A DNA stretch of 7,229 nucleotides. Source: JAAETI01 sp965368515. GTDB lineage: Bacteria > Actinomycetota > Acidimicrobiia > Spongiisociales > UBA5794. The DNA is taken from NCBI GenBank assembly GCA_965368515.1, contig CBDUNF010000181.1, positions 1-7,229 of the forward strand, written 5' to 3'. The notes under the pieces are model-generated. The model was given only the letters and a program-made list of their open reading frames with translations, made no database searches and had not been told where the DNA came from. Shown here piece by piece: positions 6,665-7,229 of this stretch (position 1 is the stretch's first letter; every line of letters starts with the position of its first letter). Both the position numbers and the translations under genes were made by a program.

Positions 6665-6737
6665 ACACAATCTGGTCCGCTGGCTCGGTTGGGACCGCCT
6701 GGTTCGTGTGTCGCGTCTCCGCTGTTGCGATGCCAAA

Positions 6738-6752
6738 TCCCCCATCCGGGGA
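6738..6752 (-). terminator. Weak hairpin after the DUF3040 gene
   Basis: On the minus strand TCCCC and GGGGA pair across a five-base loop, starting about ten bases past the DUF3040 stop, followed by TTTGG. The stem is short and the T-run poor, so it may only attenuate read-through into the MerR gene or mean nothing. The remaining spacer between the two genes (6653-6737) shows no clear promoter. Confidence 0.2.
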
Positions 6753-6761
6753 AGAGTCACT

Positions 6762-7097
6762 CTAGCTGTTTCGCGACCACCTCTGTCGAGCCTTATCAAG
6801 CCATGTCTCGAATGACGCGGACCCCGCGTCAGAGGCCTTACGGAAGCTCATTGCGAGCCACCCGGCGGACGCCAGCATCAGAATGAATCCCAGTGCTGCG
6901 ATCCAAACACTCGACGTGAATGACACGAGCATCACTATCAAACCCACCACGAATCCGGCGATTGCCAGACGGCGGCCAGGGCGAAGTCGCGAGCGCAAAG
7001 AGGCACCTGCCACAGAGCGTGCCAGCTCTGGGTCTTCCTCGTAGAACTGTCGCTCGATCTCTTCGAGTATGCGTTGTTCGTCTTCGTTGAGCGGCAT
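6762..7097 (-). CDS. DUF3040 domain membrane protein
   Basis: This 111-residue protein opens with MPLNEDEQRILEEIERQFYEEDPELARSV, the conserved start of the actinobacterial DUF3040 family, then a basic stretch (SRLRPGRR, 36-43), two membrane helices (about 44-61 and 64-84) and a short hydrophilic tail. Length and layout are typical. Both ends should be cytoplasmic by the positive-inside rule. The function is unknown; the family is commonly found close to dinB and the division/cell-wall cluster in actinobacteria. The ATG has GGAG (7106-7109) eight bases upstream. It lies 44 bp after the presumed dinB stop and has its own promoter candidate in that gap, so it may be expressed independently of dinB. 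The MerR gene follows on the same strand. Confidence 0.93.
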   Translation of the reverse strand: MPLNEDEQRILEEIERQFYEEDPELARSVAGASLRSRLRPGRRLAIAGFVVGLIVMLVSFTSSVWIAALGFILMLASAGWLAMSFRKASDAGSASFETWLDKARQRWSRNS

Positions 7098-7122
7098 CTG
7101 GTCGTCTCCGGTTACTGATCCG

Positions 7123-7128
7123 AGTATA
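7123..7128 (-). promoter_or_regulatory. -10 candidate for the DUF3040 gene
   Basis: On the minus strand this reads TATACT, five of six matches to TATAAT. A start at the A opposite 7116 would give a leader of about 19 bases containing the GGAG ribosome binding site. The hexamer 17 bases upstream (CGATGA) is a poor -35, and it overlaps the end of the preceding gene. Confidence 0.4.
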
Positions 7129-7141
7129 CAAGCGCGGCGCC

Positions 7142-7229
7142 CTATTCATCGCGGTGTTTTTGTCGGTTCTCCGGGATGAACGAGGCACGAATGACTGCAT
7201 CATCACCAAATCGATCGCGCACTTCCTCC
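7142..7229 (-). CDS. dinB: Probable DNA polymerase IV, C-terminal end (partial)
   Basis: Only the last 28 codons are in the window; the 5' part lies beyond the right edge. The translation is EEVRDRFGDDAVIRASFIPEN followed by RQKHRDE and a TAG stop. The pattern VRxRFGxDAVxRAS is the usual end of the little-finger domain of Y-family DNA polymerase IV in actinobacteria, where the helix before a final strand carries RFG. The following DUF3040 gene, a frequent neighbour of dinB in actinobacteria, supports the call. DNA polymerase IV is an error-prone translesion polymerase. No beta-clamp-binding tail motif can be seen in these residues. With so little sequence the identification remains provisional. 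Confidence 0.6.
   Translation of the reverse strand, partial: EEVRDRFGDDAVIRASFIPENRQKHRDE

Overview
This window looks like ordinary chromosomal DNA from a high-GC Gram-positive bacterium (Actinomycetota). The clearest marks are a DUF3040 membrane protein next to what appears to be the end of dinB, a MoxR / DUF58 / membrane-transglutaminase operon, TTG and GTG starts, and a possible leaderless gene. The small WWRR..PFVPLPDPAY protein and the overall style suggest the class Acidimicrobiia, but that placement rests on recalled family resemblance and not on a search. There are no tRNA or rRNA genes, insertion sequences or CRISPR arrays.

Left part (1-1583). A plus-strand gene (41-577) encodes a stand-alone serine-recombinase-like domain whose catalytic residues are almost all replaced. 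It runs tail to tail, with a 2-bp gap, into a minus-strand pair: an 84-residue protein (1463-1209) followed by a 209-residue two-domain protein of unknown function (1209-580), joined by a one-base TAATG stop/start overlap. The 120-bp gap between the 84-residue gene and moxR carries two divergent promoter candidates. The minus-strand one sits 6 bp from the ATG and predicts a leaderless mRNA; the plus-strand one is an extended -10 followed by a strong Shine-Dalgarno for moxR.

Centre (1584-6132). This is a tightly overlapping three-gene operon: a MoxR AAA+ ATPase (323 aa), a DUF58 membrane-anchored protein (394 aa) and an 805-residue membrane protein with an extracytoplasmic transglutaminase-like Cys-His-Asp triad. 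The MoxR ATPase is expected to act as a chaperone or remodelling factor together with the DUF58 protein, while the transglutaminase-like protein acts at the outer face of the membrane, probably on cell-envelope protein or peptide. The exact substrate is not known for this set.

Right part (6155-7229). On the minus strand, reading right to left, come the last 28 residues of a probable DNA polymerase IV (dinB), a DUF3040 two-helix membrane protein with its own promoter candidate, and a MerR-family regulator. The regulator converges with the transglutaminase gene across 22 bp.

No clearly new defence or mobile system is visible. The best candidates for undescribed biology are the catalytically dead recombinase-like protein and its two uncharacterised neighbours beside the MoxR operon.
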